Assembly: GCA_965243185.1 (NCBI GenBank)
Contig: OZ251531.1
Location: 2,108,001 to 2,172,000 of the forward strand
Source: CBDBCU01 sp965243185
GTDB taxonomy: Bacteria; Chloroflexota; Dehalococcoidia; Lucifugimonadales; UBA3495
Direction: 5' to 3'
Length of the DNA: 64,000 nt
Positions 15,164 through 23,529 of this stretch are shown piece after piece. The notes under the pieces were generated by a model, which saw only the letters and a list, made by a program, of their open reading frames with translations, did no database searches and was not told where the DNA came from. The translations under genes and the position numbers were made by a program. The number at the start of each line of letters is the position of its first letter. Within the stretch, counting starts at the first letter, position 1.

Positions 15164-17029
15164 ATGTATGTTATTGGCACGGCCGGCCATGTGGATCACG
15201 GCAAATCGACGCTGGTCAAGGCGTTGACCGATATTGACCCGGATCGTCTGCCCGAGGAGAAGGAACGGGAGATGACGGTGGACTTGGGCTTTGCCTGGAT
15301 GACTTTGCCCAGCGGCCGGGAGGTCAGTATCGTCGATGTGCCGGGCCACGAGCGGTTTATCAAGAATATGCTGGCCGGGGTCGGGGCTATTGACTTGGCT
15401 TTGCTTATCGTCGCCGCCGACGAAAGCGTGATGCAGCAGACCCGGGAACATCTAGCCATACTGGACATTCTCCGCATCAAGCAGGGGCTGGTGGTCATTA
15501 CCAAGACCGACCTGGTGGAGGATGAACTGGTGGAACTGGTCAAGGCGGAGGTGGAGGATGCGGTAGCCGGCACTGCCTTTGCCGGCTGCCCGATGCTGGG
15601 GGTATCGGCTTACAGCGGGGCGGGACTGGCGGAACTGAAAGAGGGAATCGACCGGATTCTGGATCAGACCGGGCCGCGGCTGGATTTGGGCCGCCCCCGC
15701 CTGCCAGTTGACCGCTGCTTTTCCATATCGGGATTCGGCACCGTAGTTACCGGCACGCTGATTGACGGGCTGCTGGCGGTGGGGCAAGAGGTGGAACTGT
15801 CTCCCTCCGGGATGCGCGGCCGTATTCGGGGCTTGCAGAGCCACAAGGAACGGGTGGAGCAGAGCGACCCGGGCGTCCGCTTGGCGGTGAACCTGTCGGG
15901 CATTGCCCGGGCCGAAGTGCAGCGGGGCGAGGTAGTTACTATCCCCGGTTGGCTGAACTCCACCCGGCGGCTGGACGCCCGGCTGCGGATGGTCAAGGGC
16001 GCGCCGCATCCGCTGCGGCACAACGCCGGCATCACCTTTCACCTTTTTACCAGCGAAACCGAGGCGCGGGTGCGGCTGCTGGACGCCGAGCGGTTGGCCC
16101 CGGGCGATGCCGGCTGGATTCAGTTGCTGCTCGACGACCCGGTACCAATGGTCAAGGGAGATTATTTTGTGCTGCGCTCCGCCGAGGATACTTTGGGCGG
16201 CGGGCAGGTAGTCAATCCCAATCCCCGGCGGCGGCATCGGCGGTTTCATCAGGAAACCATTGAGCAGTTGATGCTGTTGGACGAAGGCAGCGGTGAGGAT
16301 GTTATTTTCAGCGTGGCCGACCAGTGGGGGCCGTGCGATGTGCGGACTTTGGCGCAACGCTCCAATCTGTCAACGGAGGAGGCGCTGGAGCGAGCTGCGG
16401 CGTTGGCGGCGGCCGGCGAACTGGTAACGCTGGGACAGTTGGGCGCGGAAAATGATGCGGTGGTCTATTCGGCGCAGGGTTGGAACATCCTGAAAGGAAA
16501 AGTCAGCGCGGCCCTGCAAGCCTATCACCATCGCCATCCCCTGCGGCGGGGCGCGCCGACCCAAGAAATCCGCAGCCGTACCGGATTGTCCCAAGCTGTC
16601 TATCTGAAAGCCCTGGCCCAATTGGTGGCCGAGGGCATACTGGTCGAGGATAACCCGTACCTGCGCCATCCCGACCATCAAGTTACACTGAACCCGGAAC
16701 AGGAACGGCAGGCGGCGGATTACCGGCAAGCCTTGGAGGAAAGCCCCTACGCGCCGCCCACGGAGCGGCATCCGGACGCCGAACTGTTGGGGGTATTGGT
16801 GGACCGGGGAGAGGTGGTAAAGGTGAACGAGTCGGTAGTGTTTGCGGCGGCGGCGTACCGGGAAATGATGGAGCGGATAGTGGCGCATCTGGAGCGGGAA
16901 GGGAGCATTACCGTAGCCGACGCCCGCACAATGTTTGACACCAGCCGCAAATACATCCTGCCGTTGCTGGAGTATCTGGACCAGCAACGGATAACCCGGC
17001 GGGTAGGGGATGAGCGGGTGCTGCGGTAG
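15164..17029 (+). CDS. selB: Selenocysteine-specific elongation factor SelB
   Basis: A 621-aa GTPase that delivers Sec-tRNA to UGA codons with a downstream SECIS element. The N-terminal GTPase shows GTAGHVDHGKSTL (5-17), DVPGHERF and TKTD. EF-Tu-like domains II/III are followed by four winged-helix repeats in the C-terminal half (for example GPCDVRTLAQRSNLSTEEAL and GSITVADARTMFDTSRKYILPLLEYLD), which bind the SECIS hairpin. Its presence implies that the organism makes selenoproteins; selA, selD and tRNA-Sec are not in this window. GGGAGTGG precedes the ATG. Confidence 0.96.
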   Translation: MYVIGTAGHVDHGKSTLVKALTDIDPDRLPEEKEREMTVDLGFAWMTLPSGREVSIVDVPGHERFIKNMLAGVGAIDLALLIVAADESVMQQTREHLAILDILRIKQGLVVITKTDLVEDELVELVKAEVEDAVAGTAFAGCPMLGVSAYSGAGLAELKEGIDRILDQTGPRLDLGRPRLPVDRCFSISGFGTVVTGTLIDGLLAVGQEVELSPSGMRGRIRGLQSHKERVEQSDPGVRLAVNLSGIARAEVQRGEVVTIPGWLNSTRRLDARLRMVKGAPHPLRHNAGITFHLFTSETEARVRLLDAERLAPGDAGWIQLLLDDPVPMVKGDYFVLRSAEDTLGGGQVVNPNPRRRHRRFHQETIEQLMLLDEGSGEDVIFSVADQWGPCDVRTLAQRSNLSTEEALERAAALAAAGELVTLGQLGAENDAVVYSAQGWNILKGKVSAALQAYHHRHPLRRGAPTQEIRSRTGLSQAVYLKALAQLVAEGILVEDNPYLRHPDHQVTLNPEQERQAADYRQALEESPYAPPTERHPDAELLGVLVDRGEVVKVNESVVFAAAAYREMMERIVAHLEREGSITVADARTMFDTSRKYILPLLEYLDQQRITRRVGDERVLR

Positions 17030-17120
17030 GGGGACAAGTTGACTGTAATCTAATCAAGGGATACCGGTTTGTAAAAACGCCTTGGATTAGGCTAACCCGG
17101 GCATTGCCGGCACCCCAAAA

Positions 17121-17155
17121 GCCGGGGACTTATGGTAAAGTCCCCGGCTCTCTTT
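17121..17155 (+). terminator. Rho-independent terminator after selB
   Basis: An 11-bp stem (GCCGGGGACTT/AAGTCCCCGGC) with a 6-base loop is followed by TCTCTTT. It lies about 90 bases after the selB stop and before the convergent IscA-like gene. Confidence 0.82.
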
Positions 17156-17203
17156 ACTGCATTGGCGCGGCCTCCGGCGGCAAAATGCCGGGGCTTGAGC
17201 TGA

Positions 17204-17566
17204 CTAATGACTCCCGCAGCCCCCACTGCCGCAACCGCAACCCCCGCCGCAGCCACCACCACCGCAACCGCCGCCGCTGGCGAACATCGGGTTGTTGATG
17301 ACAAACCCCACCTGCCCGCCAAACTCCTCGACATAGTCGATGGTAGCCTCCTCCAGGAAAGGCGCGCTGTCCGAGTCCATCAGAAAACTCAACCCGTCCC
17401 GGCTCAGCACGGTGTCGTCGGTCTGGGTCTCCTTTTCCATCGTGAGCATATACTGGAGGCCCGCCCCGGAGGGCATCGCAATGACCCGCAGGGAATTGGT
17501 CGTGCCGTCCTCCTCCTGCTCAATGACCTCCTTGAGCTTTTCAATCGCCAGCGGGGTAACTTCCAT
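17204..17566 (-). CDS. HesB/IscA-like A-type carrier with Gly/Cys-rich tail
   Basis: A 120-aa protein. Residues 1-93 follow the HesB/IscA fold (VTPLAIEKLKEVIEQE..., VLSRDGLSFLMDSDS..., GGQVGFVINNPMF). Classic A-type carriers bind Fe-S with one Cys near residue 35 and a C-terminal CxC. Here the first position is SGAG (no Cys), while the C-terminus is extended to SGGGCGGGGCGGGCGCGSGG plus CGSH, with five cysteines. Cluster or metal binding would have to use the tail alone. Preceded by GGGAG. Function as Fe-S carrier is inferred from the fold; the altered ligands make it uncertain. Confidence 0.82.
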   Translation of the reverse strand: MEVTPLAIEKLKEVIEQEEDGTTNSLRVIAMPSGAGLQYMLTMEKETQTDDTVLSRDGLSFLMDSDSAPFLEEATIDYVEEFGGQVGFVINNPMFASGGGCGGGGCGGGCGCGSGGCGSH

Positions 17567-17668
17567 AAGGCAACACTCCCTTTTTATTTGCAGAGGGCCT
17601 GGTCTCGCTGAAGTTTCTGCCGCTCACCAGATTACCACACCCGGTCGGGAATAGTCAAATTTCGCCGG

Positions 17669-18517
17669 CTAAATCTCACTATACCCCGTTCCCGGCAAAG
17701 TCGCCCCCCGGCCGCGGGCGTTGGTCAGCCAACCAAATTCCTGCAAAATCTGCTGGCTGTAAGTTACCCGGCCGGTTACTTTATCCAACGGCTCCGTAGC
17801 CAGTAGCAAAGCGGCATCCGCCATCAAACCCGGCGGTTCTCCATTAGGGTCATCCATCCCGCTGACCAGGTTATGGTACACCGTCCCCGGCGTCGGCACC
17901 ACCAGCGAAGGGGCAACGCAGGAAACGGCAATGCCGTAAGCATAAACTTCGCTGGCCAGCCCCTGGGTGAACCGCTCGAGGGCGGCCTTTTCCGCGCCGT
18001 AGCAGGTAGCGCCGCTGATGCCGCCGCCTTCCGGATAAGGGCCGCGCCCGGGGCCAACGGCGGCCCCGGAGGATATGTTGACAATGCAGCCGGCGCCCCG
18101 GGGAATCATCTGCTCCAAAGCCGCCTGGCTGAGGATAAAGGGGGCGTGAAAGTTCACTTCCCAGGAACGCAGCCAGCGATTGACCGGAAAATCCTTGACC
18201 GGGATAAAGTAGGTCAGGGCGGCGTTGTTGACCAGCACATCCACCGGGCCGTAAGTATCGCGGGTTTCCAGGAGCAGCCGTTGGCACTCGGCCGGTTGGG
18301 CCAGGTTGACCGCTATCGCCGTAGCAATGCCGCCGGCCGCCTGAATATCGGCAACGGTCTTTTCCAGGGAACCTGCCAGAGGATGGTCACCCTCCTGCAA
18401 AGTGCGGGCGGCGCAAACTACCTGCGCCCCTTCCCCGGCAAAGCGGGCGGCAATAGCCGCGCCAATGCCCCGACTGGCTCCGGTTACTACCGCTACTTTG
18501 CCGTCCAACTTGCCCAT
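17669..18517 (-). CDS. Short-chain dehydrogenase/reductase
   Basis: A 282-aa NAD(P)-dependent oxidoreductase. The Rossmann motif TGASRGIG is at about 13-20, NNAA near 97, the catalytic Ser in NISSGAAV near 150 and YGAEK (Tyr-x3-Lys) near 175. An insert before the active-site Tyr (GPGRGPYPEGGGISGATC) is longer than in classical SDRs. Substrate unknown. It is followed downstream by the IscA-like gene and preceded by the DUF1800 gene on the same strand. Confidence 0.88.
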   Translation of the reverse strand: MGKLDGKVAVVTGASRGIGAAIAARFAGEGAQVVCAARTLQEGDHPLAGSLEKTVADIQAAGGIATAIAVNLAQPAECQRLLLETRDTYGPVDVLVNNAALTYFIPVKDFPVNRWLRSWEVNFHAPFILSQAALEQMIPRGAGCIVNISSGAAVGPGRGPYPEGGGISGATCYGAEKAALERFTQGLASEVYAYGIAVSCVAPSLVVPTPGTVYHNLVSGMDDPNGEPPGLMADAALLLATEPLDKVTGRVTYSQQILQEFGWLTNARGRGATLPGTGYSEI

Positions 18518-18552
18518 GGGCAGCTTTCCTCGACTGCTGACGCCCGTTCCGG

Positions 18553-19959
18553 CTAGGCGAACTGGTACTCCTGCGTGGACACAATCAGTTGCAGCATTTG
18601 CCCGACCTGGCTGGGGAAAGCGGCGGCCGCCGTGGCAAACTCAGCCTCCGCCCCCAAGTGGCTCAGGAACAAATCGCGGGTTTCCGGCAGCAATTGATAG
18701 CCGCCAAGCATTTCCAAGCAACCGTCGAGCAGACCTTGAGCCGATACGGTAGGGGCGGCGTCAGCAAAACGGCGGACGGTGGATTGGACGCCCGGTGCCG
18801 CCGTCCGCCCCATCTCCCCGGCGGCGTAGTTGACCCGCTCGACCAAAGTGCCGCTGTCAATCCACTCCTTGCCGGTGTGCCAACCCTCCACCGTCGGCGG
18901 GTTCATCAAATCCTGCCCCATATAGCGAATTTCCAGGGCCATATCGTACATCCGGGGCTTGGGGCGGGTGAAATCGCCCATAAAGCGGAGGGTGCTGCAT
19001 ACCAGTTCGGCCGGGCTTTTCACCTTGGCAAAACGGGCATTCTTGAAAAAGTCGGCATTGAACAGAACGCTCAGCAGCGCGCGAATTTCCCCGCCGGAGC
19101 GGAAGTATTCCGCCTCCAGCATCTGAATGGCCGCCGGATCCCGCGGCGGCGTATCCGCCCAAGCCGGCACCGGCGGCTCATCCGCCACAAAGAAATCGTA
19201 GAGATGCCGGGCCACGAAACGGGCGGTCGCCGGCTGGCGGGCAATGATGGCGATAATATCCTGCCCGTTGAAATTGCCGGTTTCGCCGAGGAAGGTTTTT
19301 TCGCCGTCATTATGGTCGAGGCGGTTATAGAGAAACTGGTTGAAATAGCGGCCATAGGGATAGCGCGGCATCCCGTTAGCCACCGTCCAGCCGGTAAAAG
19401 CCTGGGCGCAGGCTTGCACATCCCCCTCGGTATAGTTGGGTTGCCCATCCATGCCAACGCCCATACTGAACAGCTCGAGCAATTCCCGTCCCCAGTTTTC
19501 GTTGACCGCGTCCTTGTGGGAAAGCTGGTTGTCGAGGTAGTAGAGCATTGCCGGGTCGGTAGCCATGGCCAGCAGCAAATCCTCAAACCGCCCCAGGCCG
19601 TGGCTGCGGAACTTGTCCAGTTGGGACAGGATGTTGTGCGGCGCCATAATCTTGGAGTCGCCGACGCAGAAAATCCCGTGCCAGAACAGGCACAGCTTTT
19701 CCTGCAACTGGCGCGGCGAATTGACCATCCGGTAAGTCCAGCAGCCCTGGTTGGCGGCCAGATAGCCCATATCCCGCCAGCCCATATAACGCTGCATCAC
19801 ATCCAGATCCAGGTCGGGCTGGGCTTCCGGATGCAGCAGTTCGGCGACGGTGGCGGCGTAGCCTTGGGCGGCGCGCCGTTCCAGTTCCGGATAGGATGCG
19901 CCAAACCCGGCCCGGCGCATCAGGTGCGCCATTAGTTGAATGTCGTTATGGTCGGACAT
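18553..19959 (-). CDS. DUF1800-family protein
   Basis: A 468-aa protein of the DUF1800 family. It begins with the diagnostic HLMRRAGFGAS..ELE, and carries FWHGIFCVGDSKI, LLAMATDPAMLYYLDNQLSHK, NENWGRELLELFSMGVG and TGWTV blocks in the usual order. Members are often exported and paired with DUF1501 sulfatase-like proteins, but no such partner is adjacent and I see no signal peptide from the chosen start. ATG 19959 follows GAGGAGGG; a longer frame to 20064 lacks support. Biochemical role unknown. Confidence 0.88.
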   Translation of the reverse strand: MSDHNDIQLMAHLMRRAGFGASYPELERRAAQGYAATVAELLHPEAQPDLDLDVMQRYMGWRDMGYLAANQGCWTYRMVNSPRQLQEKLCLFWHGIFCVGDSKIMAPHNILSQLDKFRSHGLGRFEDLLLAMATDPAMLYYLDNQLSHKDAVNENWGRELLELFSMGVGMDGQPNYTEGDVQACAQAFTGWTVANGMPRYPYGRYFNQFLYNRLDHNDGEKTFLGETGNFNGQDIIAIIARQPATARFVARHLYDFFVADEPPVPAWADTPPRDPAAIQMLEAEYFRSGGEIRALLSVLFNADFFKNARFAKVKSPAELVCSTLRFMGDFTRPKPRMYDMALEIRYMGQDLMNPPTVEGWHTGKEWIDSGTLVERVNYAAGEMGRTAAPGVQSTVRRFADAAPTVSAQGLLDGCLEMLGGYQLLPETRDLFLSHLGAEAEFATAAAAFPSQVGQMLQLIVSTQEYQFA

Positions 19960-20124
19960 TGGGATGAACCCTCCTCGGGGTAGTTTTGCGGCTATTTTAC
20001 ACCATTTGGCGGGGAAAGGGTAGGGGCGGGCGGCGTCAATTCCCGGGGGCAAGATTGATGGCAAGGGGGCGCTTTAGTACGGGGTATTGCCGGGGCGGCG
20101 CCTCCTGGCTGCCCCGGCGGGTGA

Positions 20125-20635
20125 GTTTAGCATTTATATTCAGCGTTGGGGTAGGGGGCGCCGGGGCGGAACTTCTGGCCGGAGGTTCCGCCCTTGCGGG
20201 AGGGGGTTGGCAAAGGGGCCATTGGGTTGCCTGCTCCGAGGGGTATCCTGGCTTGCTCCTCTCGGAGTTTCCCGACCCAATTGCCTGGCGGCAAACTAGA
20301 CCTTGAGTTGGCTACTAACGCCGCTGGGTATGGTTGCCACTGCCGGCGTTTTGGCCCAGTCCAGCTACCGGGGTTGACCGCACCTCCAGTCAACCTGTTA
20401 ACTCCAGCTCCTGTAGGGAAGGGGTAGCGGTTTGGCGGCGGTTGGGATTTGCCGTTTTCCGCGGCTCCGGTGGGGGAATTACGGGTTCCTATGCCGGTTC
20501 CCCGGGGGTTAGGAGCGGGACGCTTGACGGCCGCGGGGGCCGGAGGCGTCCACAGCGCGCTGTGAGCTATATTTCACGGTAAGCTAGCGTATCGTTTTGA
20601 GACCCGGCGTCCCGGGGCTAGGTCTGACCTCGCAG
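20125..20635 (+). ncRNA. Candidate large structured non-coding RNA, copy A
   Basis: No credible gene lies between 19960 and 20770. From about 20125 to 20635 the plus strand aligns along its length with the minus strand of 24545-25092 (copy B). Shared landmarks in the same order are a 12-bp hairpin with GGCC loop (20165-20192), a hairpin GGTTGAC/GTCAACC (20372-20395), the palindrome CACAGCGCGCTGTG (20551-20564), ACGGTAAGCT-AGCGTA (about 20575), and ACCCGGCGTCCCGGGG (20602-20617). In the first hairpin three base pairs differ between copies with both partners changed and two more switch between GU and GC, as expected for a conserved RNA fold. Ends are approximate; no known RNA family recognised. 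Confidence 0.6.
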
Positions 20636-20723
20636 TTATAAGTATGGGGGATGGATTTGATGATGTCAAGAGGTTTTAAGACGGATTTTCAGTTAATTTT
20701 CAGTAATAGAGGGTTCTGGATTC

Positions 20724-21759
20724 GCTAAATTCACAAAGGAAGGGCAACACTTTCTGGCGGAGGTGTTGCTATGGGAACTCGGTATCAACAGCTTACCTTG
20801 GCAGAGCGGTGTGAACTGGCCCGATTACAAGCCCAGGGCTGCTCCTACCGCCAAATCGCGGCAGCTTTGGATCGCGCGCCATCAACCATTACTCGGGAGG
20901 TGAAACGCAACGGCAGCTCCCGACAGCGGGGCGATCAGCCGGCTTATGCTGACCAGCAAGCCCGGGCTCGGCGGTGGCAAGGCTCCAAGTTGGAACGGGA
21001 CGCCGCTTTGCGGGAGTGGGTGTTGGCCCGGCTCAAAGCCGGGTGGTCGCCGCAGCAGGTATGCGGTCGCTTGAAACGGGAGATGGGTCGGACGGTGTTG
21101 TCCTACGAGACCATCTACCGGTTCATTGATGCCCAAATCCGGCGGGGCAAGGCGTATGACTGGCGGCATTACTTGCCGCAGGGCAAAACCCGCCGGGGGC
21201 GGAGCAAGCGGGGGCAGGCTGGCAGTCGCATTCCCTACCGGCAGGGACTGGACGCCCGGCCGGCGGCGGCCGCGACCCGGCAGACGCCCGGGCATTGGGA
21301 AGCGGACTTGATGCTGTTCAGCGCCTACGGGCAAGCCGCCCTAGTATTGGAGGAACGCCGCTCCTGCTTGCTGGTGGCCTTGCGCCTGCCCCAGGGCAAG
21401 GCGGCGGAACCCATCGCTGCGGTCATCGGCCAAGTGCTGAATGTGCTGCCAGCGGAGTGGCGGCAGACGGTGACCTTTGACAACGGGGCCGAGTTCGCCC
21501 GCCACTATCGGCTACACGAGCAGGGGATTGCCACCTACTTTTGCGACACTCATTCGCCGTGGCAGAAGGGCGGGGTGGAGAATGCCATCGGGCGACTGCG
21601 GCGGACGCTGCCGCGGCGGACGGATTTGGCGACTTTGCCGGAGGAGTTGTTAATCGCGCGGGTGCGGGCGTACAATAATACGCCCCGGCAGTGTTTGGGG
21701 TATCAAACCCCGGCGGAAGTTTTGGCCCGGGAAGTGTTGCGCTTGAACTGTGAATGCTC
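20724..21759 (+). mobile_element. IS30-family insertion sequence, copy A (1,036 bp)
   Basis: The element starts GCTAAATTCACA and ends TGTGAATGCTC; inner parts of the ends form an imperfect inverted repeat (ATTCACA-N4-AAG-N-GCAACA). A 4-bp duplication ATTC flanks it (20720-20723 and 21760-21763). Length and end points equal copy B at 44906-45941. The left flank TTCTGGATTC is the edge of the dispersed palindrome that copy B also entered; the right flank is a degenerate match. Confidence 0.88.
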
Positions 21760-21889
21760 ATTCCCCTTTTCCCGGAAATGCCGCCAAGCAAGCCGCCAGG
21801 TATATGCAATAGCCCTGTCCAACCCGGCGCGCCGGGTTGCTGAACCGCCCCTTTACCCCTACAATGGCTGCCAAATACCCCGCAGTTGA
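20771..21889 (+). CDS. IS30-family transposase (C-terminus read from flanking DNA)
   Basis: A DDE transposase. An N-terminal HTH (LTLAERCELARLQAQGCSYRQIAAALDRAPSTITREVKRN), then catalytic Asp in HWEADLMLFS, Asp in TFDNGAEF and Glu in WQKGGVENAIGRLRRTLP follow the IS30 pattern. The IS has no stop codon of its own: the frame leaves the element at 21759 and continues 43 codons to 21889, so the last residues are adventitious. ATG 20771 follows GGCGGAGG. Nearly identical to the copy at 44884-45894. Confidence 0.93.
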   Translation: MGTRYQQLTLAERCELARLQAQGCSYRQIAAALDRAPSTITREVKRNGSSRQRGDQPAYADQQARARRWQGSKLERDAALREWVLARLKAGWSPQQVCGRLKREMGRTVLSYETIYRFIDAQIRRGKAYDWRHYLPQGKTRRGRSKRGQAGSRIPYRQGLDARPAAAATRQTPGHWEADLMLFSAYGQAALVLEERRSCLLVALRLPQGKAAEPIAAVIGQVLNVLPAEWRQTVTFDNGAEFARHYRLHEQGIATYFCDTHSPWQKGGVENAIGRLRRTLPRRTDLATLPEELLIARVRAYNNTPRQCLGYQTPAEVLAREVLRLNCECSFPFSRKCRQASRQVYAIALSNPARRVAEPPLYPYNGCQIPRS

Positions 21890-21898
21890 GGCAAAAGG

Positions 21899-22684
21899 AT
21901 GACGCAGCAGAATGATGCCGGCAGCGCGGCGCAGCGGATGTTCGGGGCGCAAGCGCCGCAGTATGCCCAAAGTCAGGTTCACGCCGGCGACCACCGTTTG
22001 GATGTGGTGCAGCGGTTTGCGCCGGCGGCGGGCAATGAGTGGGTTATCGACTTGGGTACCGGAACCGGCTTTACCGCCTTTGCCATCGCCGCCAACGCCC
22101 GCCGGGTGGTGGCGTCGGATTTAACCTTGCCAATGCTGCGGGAAACCCGCCGTATCGGTCAAGAGCGGCAGCTGTCCAACATAATGCCGCTGCAAAACCG
22201 GGCCGAAGCCCTGCCCATCGCATCGGATTCCATTGACCTGATTACCTGCCGGGCCGCCGGGCATCATTTCAGCGACCTGGCGGCGGCCTTTGACGAAATA
22301 CGCCGGGTATTGAAACCCGGCGGCGCGCTGGTAATGGCCGATTCCGTTTCCCCGGAGGATGAGGACCTGTATCAGTGGTTTAACGATGTGGAGCTGCGGC
22401 GGGACTACAGCCACATTGAAAACCGCAAGGTGTCGGTATTGGAGGGTATGCTGGCCGCGCGCGGGCTGCGGATTGTGGAGCGGGAGTTGACGGCTACCTA
22501 TATGACTTTTAATGATTGGGTAGCGCGCACCGCTACGCCGGCGGCGGAAGTCGCCGCCCTGCGCCGGGATTTTCGGAACGCCACACCGCAAGCCAAAGCC
22601 GCTTTCCTGATTGCGGAAACCGCTGACGGCGCGGACATCAGCTTTGCCTGGCCCTGCTTTATTTTTCGGGCGGTTAAAGGGTAG
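21899..22684 (+). CDS. Class I SAM-dependent methyltransferase (UbiE/BioC-like)
   Basis: A 261-aa methyltransferase. Motif I VIDLGTGTGFTAFAIA is near residue 47, VVASDLTLPMLRETRRI gives the acidic residue for SAM ribose, EALPIASDSIDLITCRAAGHHF is motif II-like, and RVLKPGGALVMAD is motif III-like. This is the small-molecule UbiE/Coq5 branch; substrate unknown. It starts 10 bases after the end of the run-on IS30 frame; before that insertion its upstream region adjoined non-coding element A. Confidence 0.88.
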   Translation: MTQQNDAGSAAQRMFGAQAPQYAQSQVHAGDHRLDVVQRFAPAAGNEWVIDLGTGTGFTAFAIAANARRVVASDLTLPMLRETRRIGQERQLSNIMPLQNRAEALPIASDSIDLITCRAAGHHFSDLAAAFDEIRRVLKPGGALVMADSVSPEDEDLYQWFNDVELRRDYSHIENRKVSVLEGMLAARGLRIVERELTATYMTFNDWVARTATPAAEVAALRRDFRNATPQAKAAFLIAETADGADISFAWPCFIFRAVKG

Positions 22685-22686
22685 GG

Positions 22687-23355
22687 TTAGCCAGCCAAGA
22701 TTTTGATGTTATCCCAAGACAGGACATTGCACCGTTCTAGCCAACCTTGAGCAATCATAAACCTGACTTGAGCGGTATCCTTGGCACTGGTAAGGTTTTC
22801 CTTATCCACCACGATGAAGGGAACTAAGGTCTTGGTTTTGCAGGTAAGACCAATCAAGACTTTTGCCGTTACATACTGGCGAATAAGCTGGTGTACCAAG
22901 ATTAGCTTACCCTCACCACCGAAATTGCTCTCGTGCTTGGCTTCCCCGATGAAAAGACGGCTCGGCGTTTCCAGCACGATGTCAATTTCAGTGTTTTGGA
23001 GATTCCGGCAAAGGGCATCTTGGTTTTCGTCAGCCACCGAGTAATTGTGGTCTTTCAGGGGCTGAAAATTGTGCGGGGGCTTCTTTGCGCGGAAATCCAT
23101 AACCTTCTGGCGCAGGTCGGAGAAGTGGCATTTATAGACTTCCGCCACTTTTTCAGGGCCGGGTTTATCTGCGGCGGTGTGGACATAATCCCGAACCCCT
23201 TTCCAGAACAGCTCGAGGCTGATTTTATCAGCCGGAGTCTCAGCAGGTTCTCCCAACTTCTGAACAAGGCGAACTTTGGCATCGTTGGACAACCCGTGAA
23301 AGTGTTGGACGGTTTTCCAGTTCTCCGTACGGTTTTCGATGCCGAGGATGCCCAT
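22687..23355 (-). CDS. PD-(D/E)XK nuclease-like protein
   Basis: A 222-aa protein. NTEIDIVLETPSRLFIGEAK (Asp125, Glu138, Lys140) matches the D-x(n)-E-x-K active site of the PD-(D/E)XK fold, with a preceding helix containing Glu110/Gln112. The N-terminal 90 residues are charged and helical. This fold includes restriction, Card1-like and repair nucleases. No specificity or methyltransferase gene is alongside (the convergent methyltransferase, 2 bases away, is of small-molecule type), so it may be a stand-alone defence or accessory nuclease. Function inferred from the motif only. Confidence 0.68.
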   Translation of the reverse strand: MGILGIENRTENWKTVQHFHGLSNDAKVRLVQKLGEPAETPADKISLELFWKGVRDYVHTAADKPGPEKVAEVYKCHFSDLRQKVMDFRAKKPPHNFQPLKDHNYSVADENQDALCRNLQNTEIDIVLETPSRLFIGEAKHESNFGGEGKLILVHQLIRQYVTAKVLIGLTCKTKTLVPFIVVDKENLTSAKDTAQVRFMIAQGWLERCNVLSWDNIKILAG

Positions 23356-23461
23356 TGGCTTGCCCTCCGTTATTGGTTACCGGCAACTATACTACGCTGC
23401 CGAGGTTTTGACCAGTTCCGAATGAGTTGACTTTGTGGTTAGCAGATTCCTCGGCTAGGCT

Positions 23462-23499
23462 CGGGATGACATCGCCAAGTCGGAATGACATCACCAAGC
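23462..23499. repeat. Two 19-bp tandem units in an intergenic spacer
   Basis: CGGGATGACATCGCCAAGT is followed directly by a near copy CGGAATGACATCACCAAGC, then a partial third. Similar TCATTCC/GGAATGAC strings occur at 62,660-62,720 as well. Probably a short dispersed repeat without a gene. Confidence 0.6.
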
Positions 23500-23529
23500 C
23501 GGGATAATATAGCTTGGGTGGGTTGTTCC

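Noticed and set aside
17030..17120. tRNA-Sec or SECIS near selB
   Set aside because: No cloverleaf or UGA-associated hairpin could be folded in the stretch after selB.
20000..20760. Open frames of 70-106 codons across the non-coding region
   Set aside because: They are not conserved in frame between copies A and B, lack ribosome sites, and substitutions follow base pairing instead of codons.
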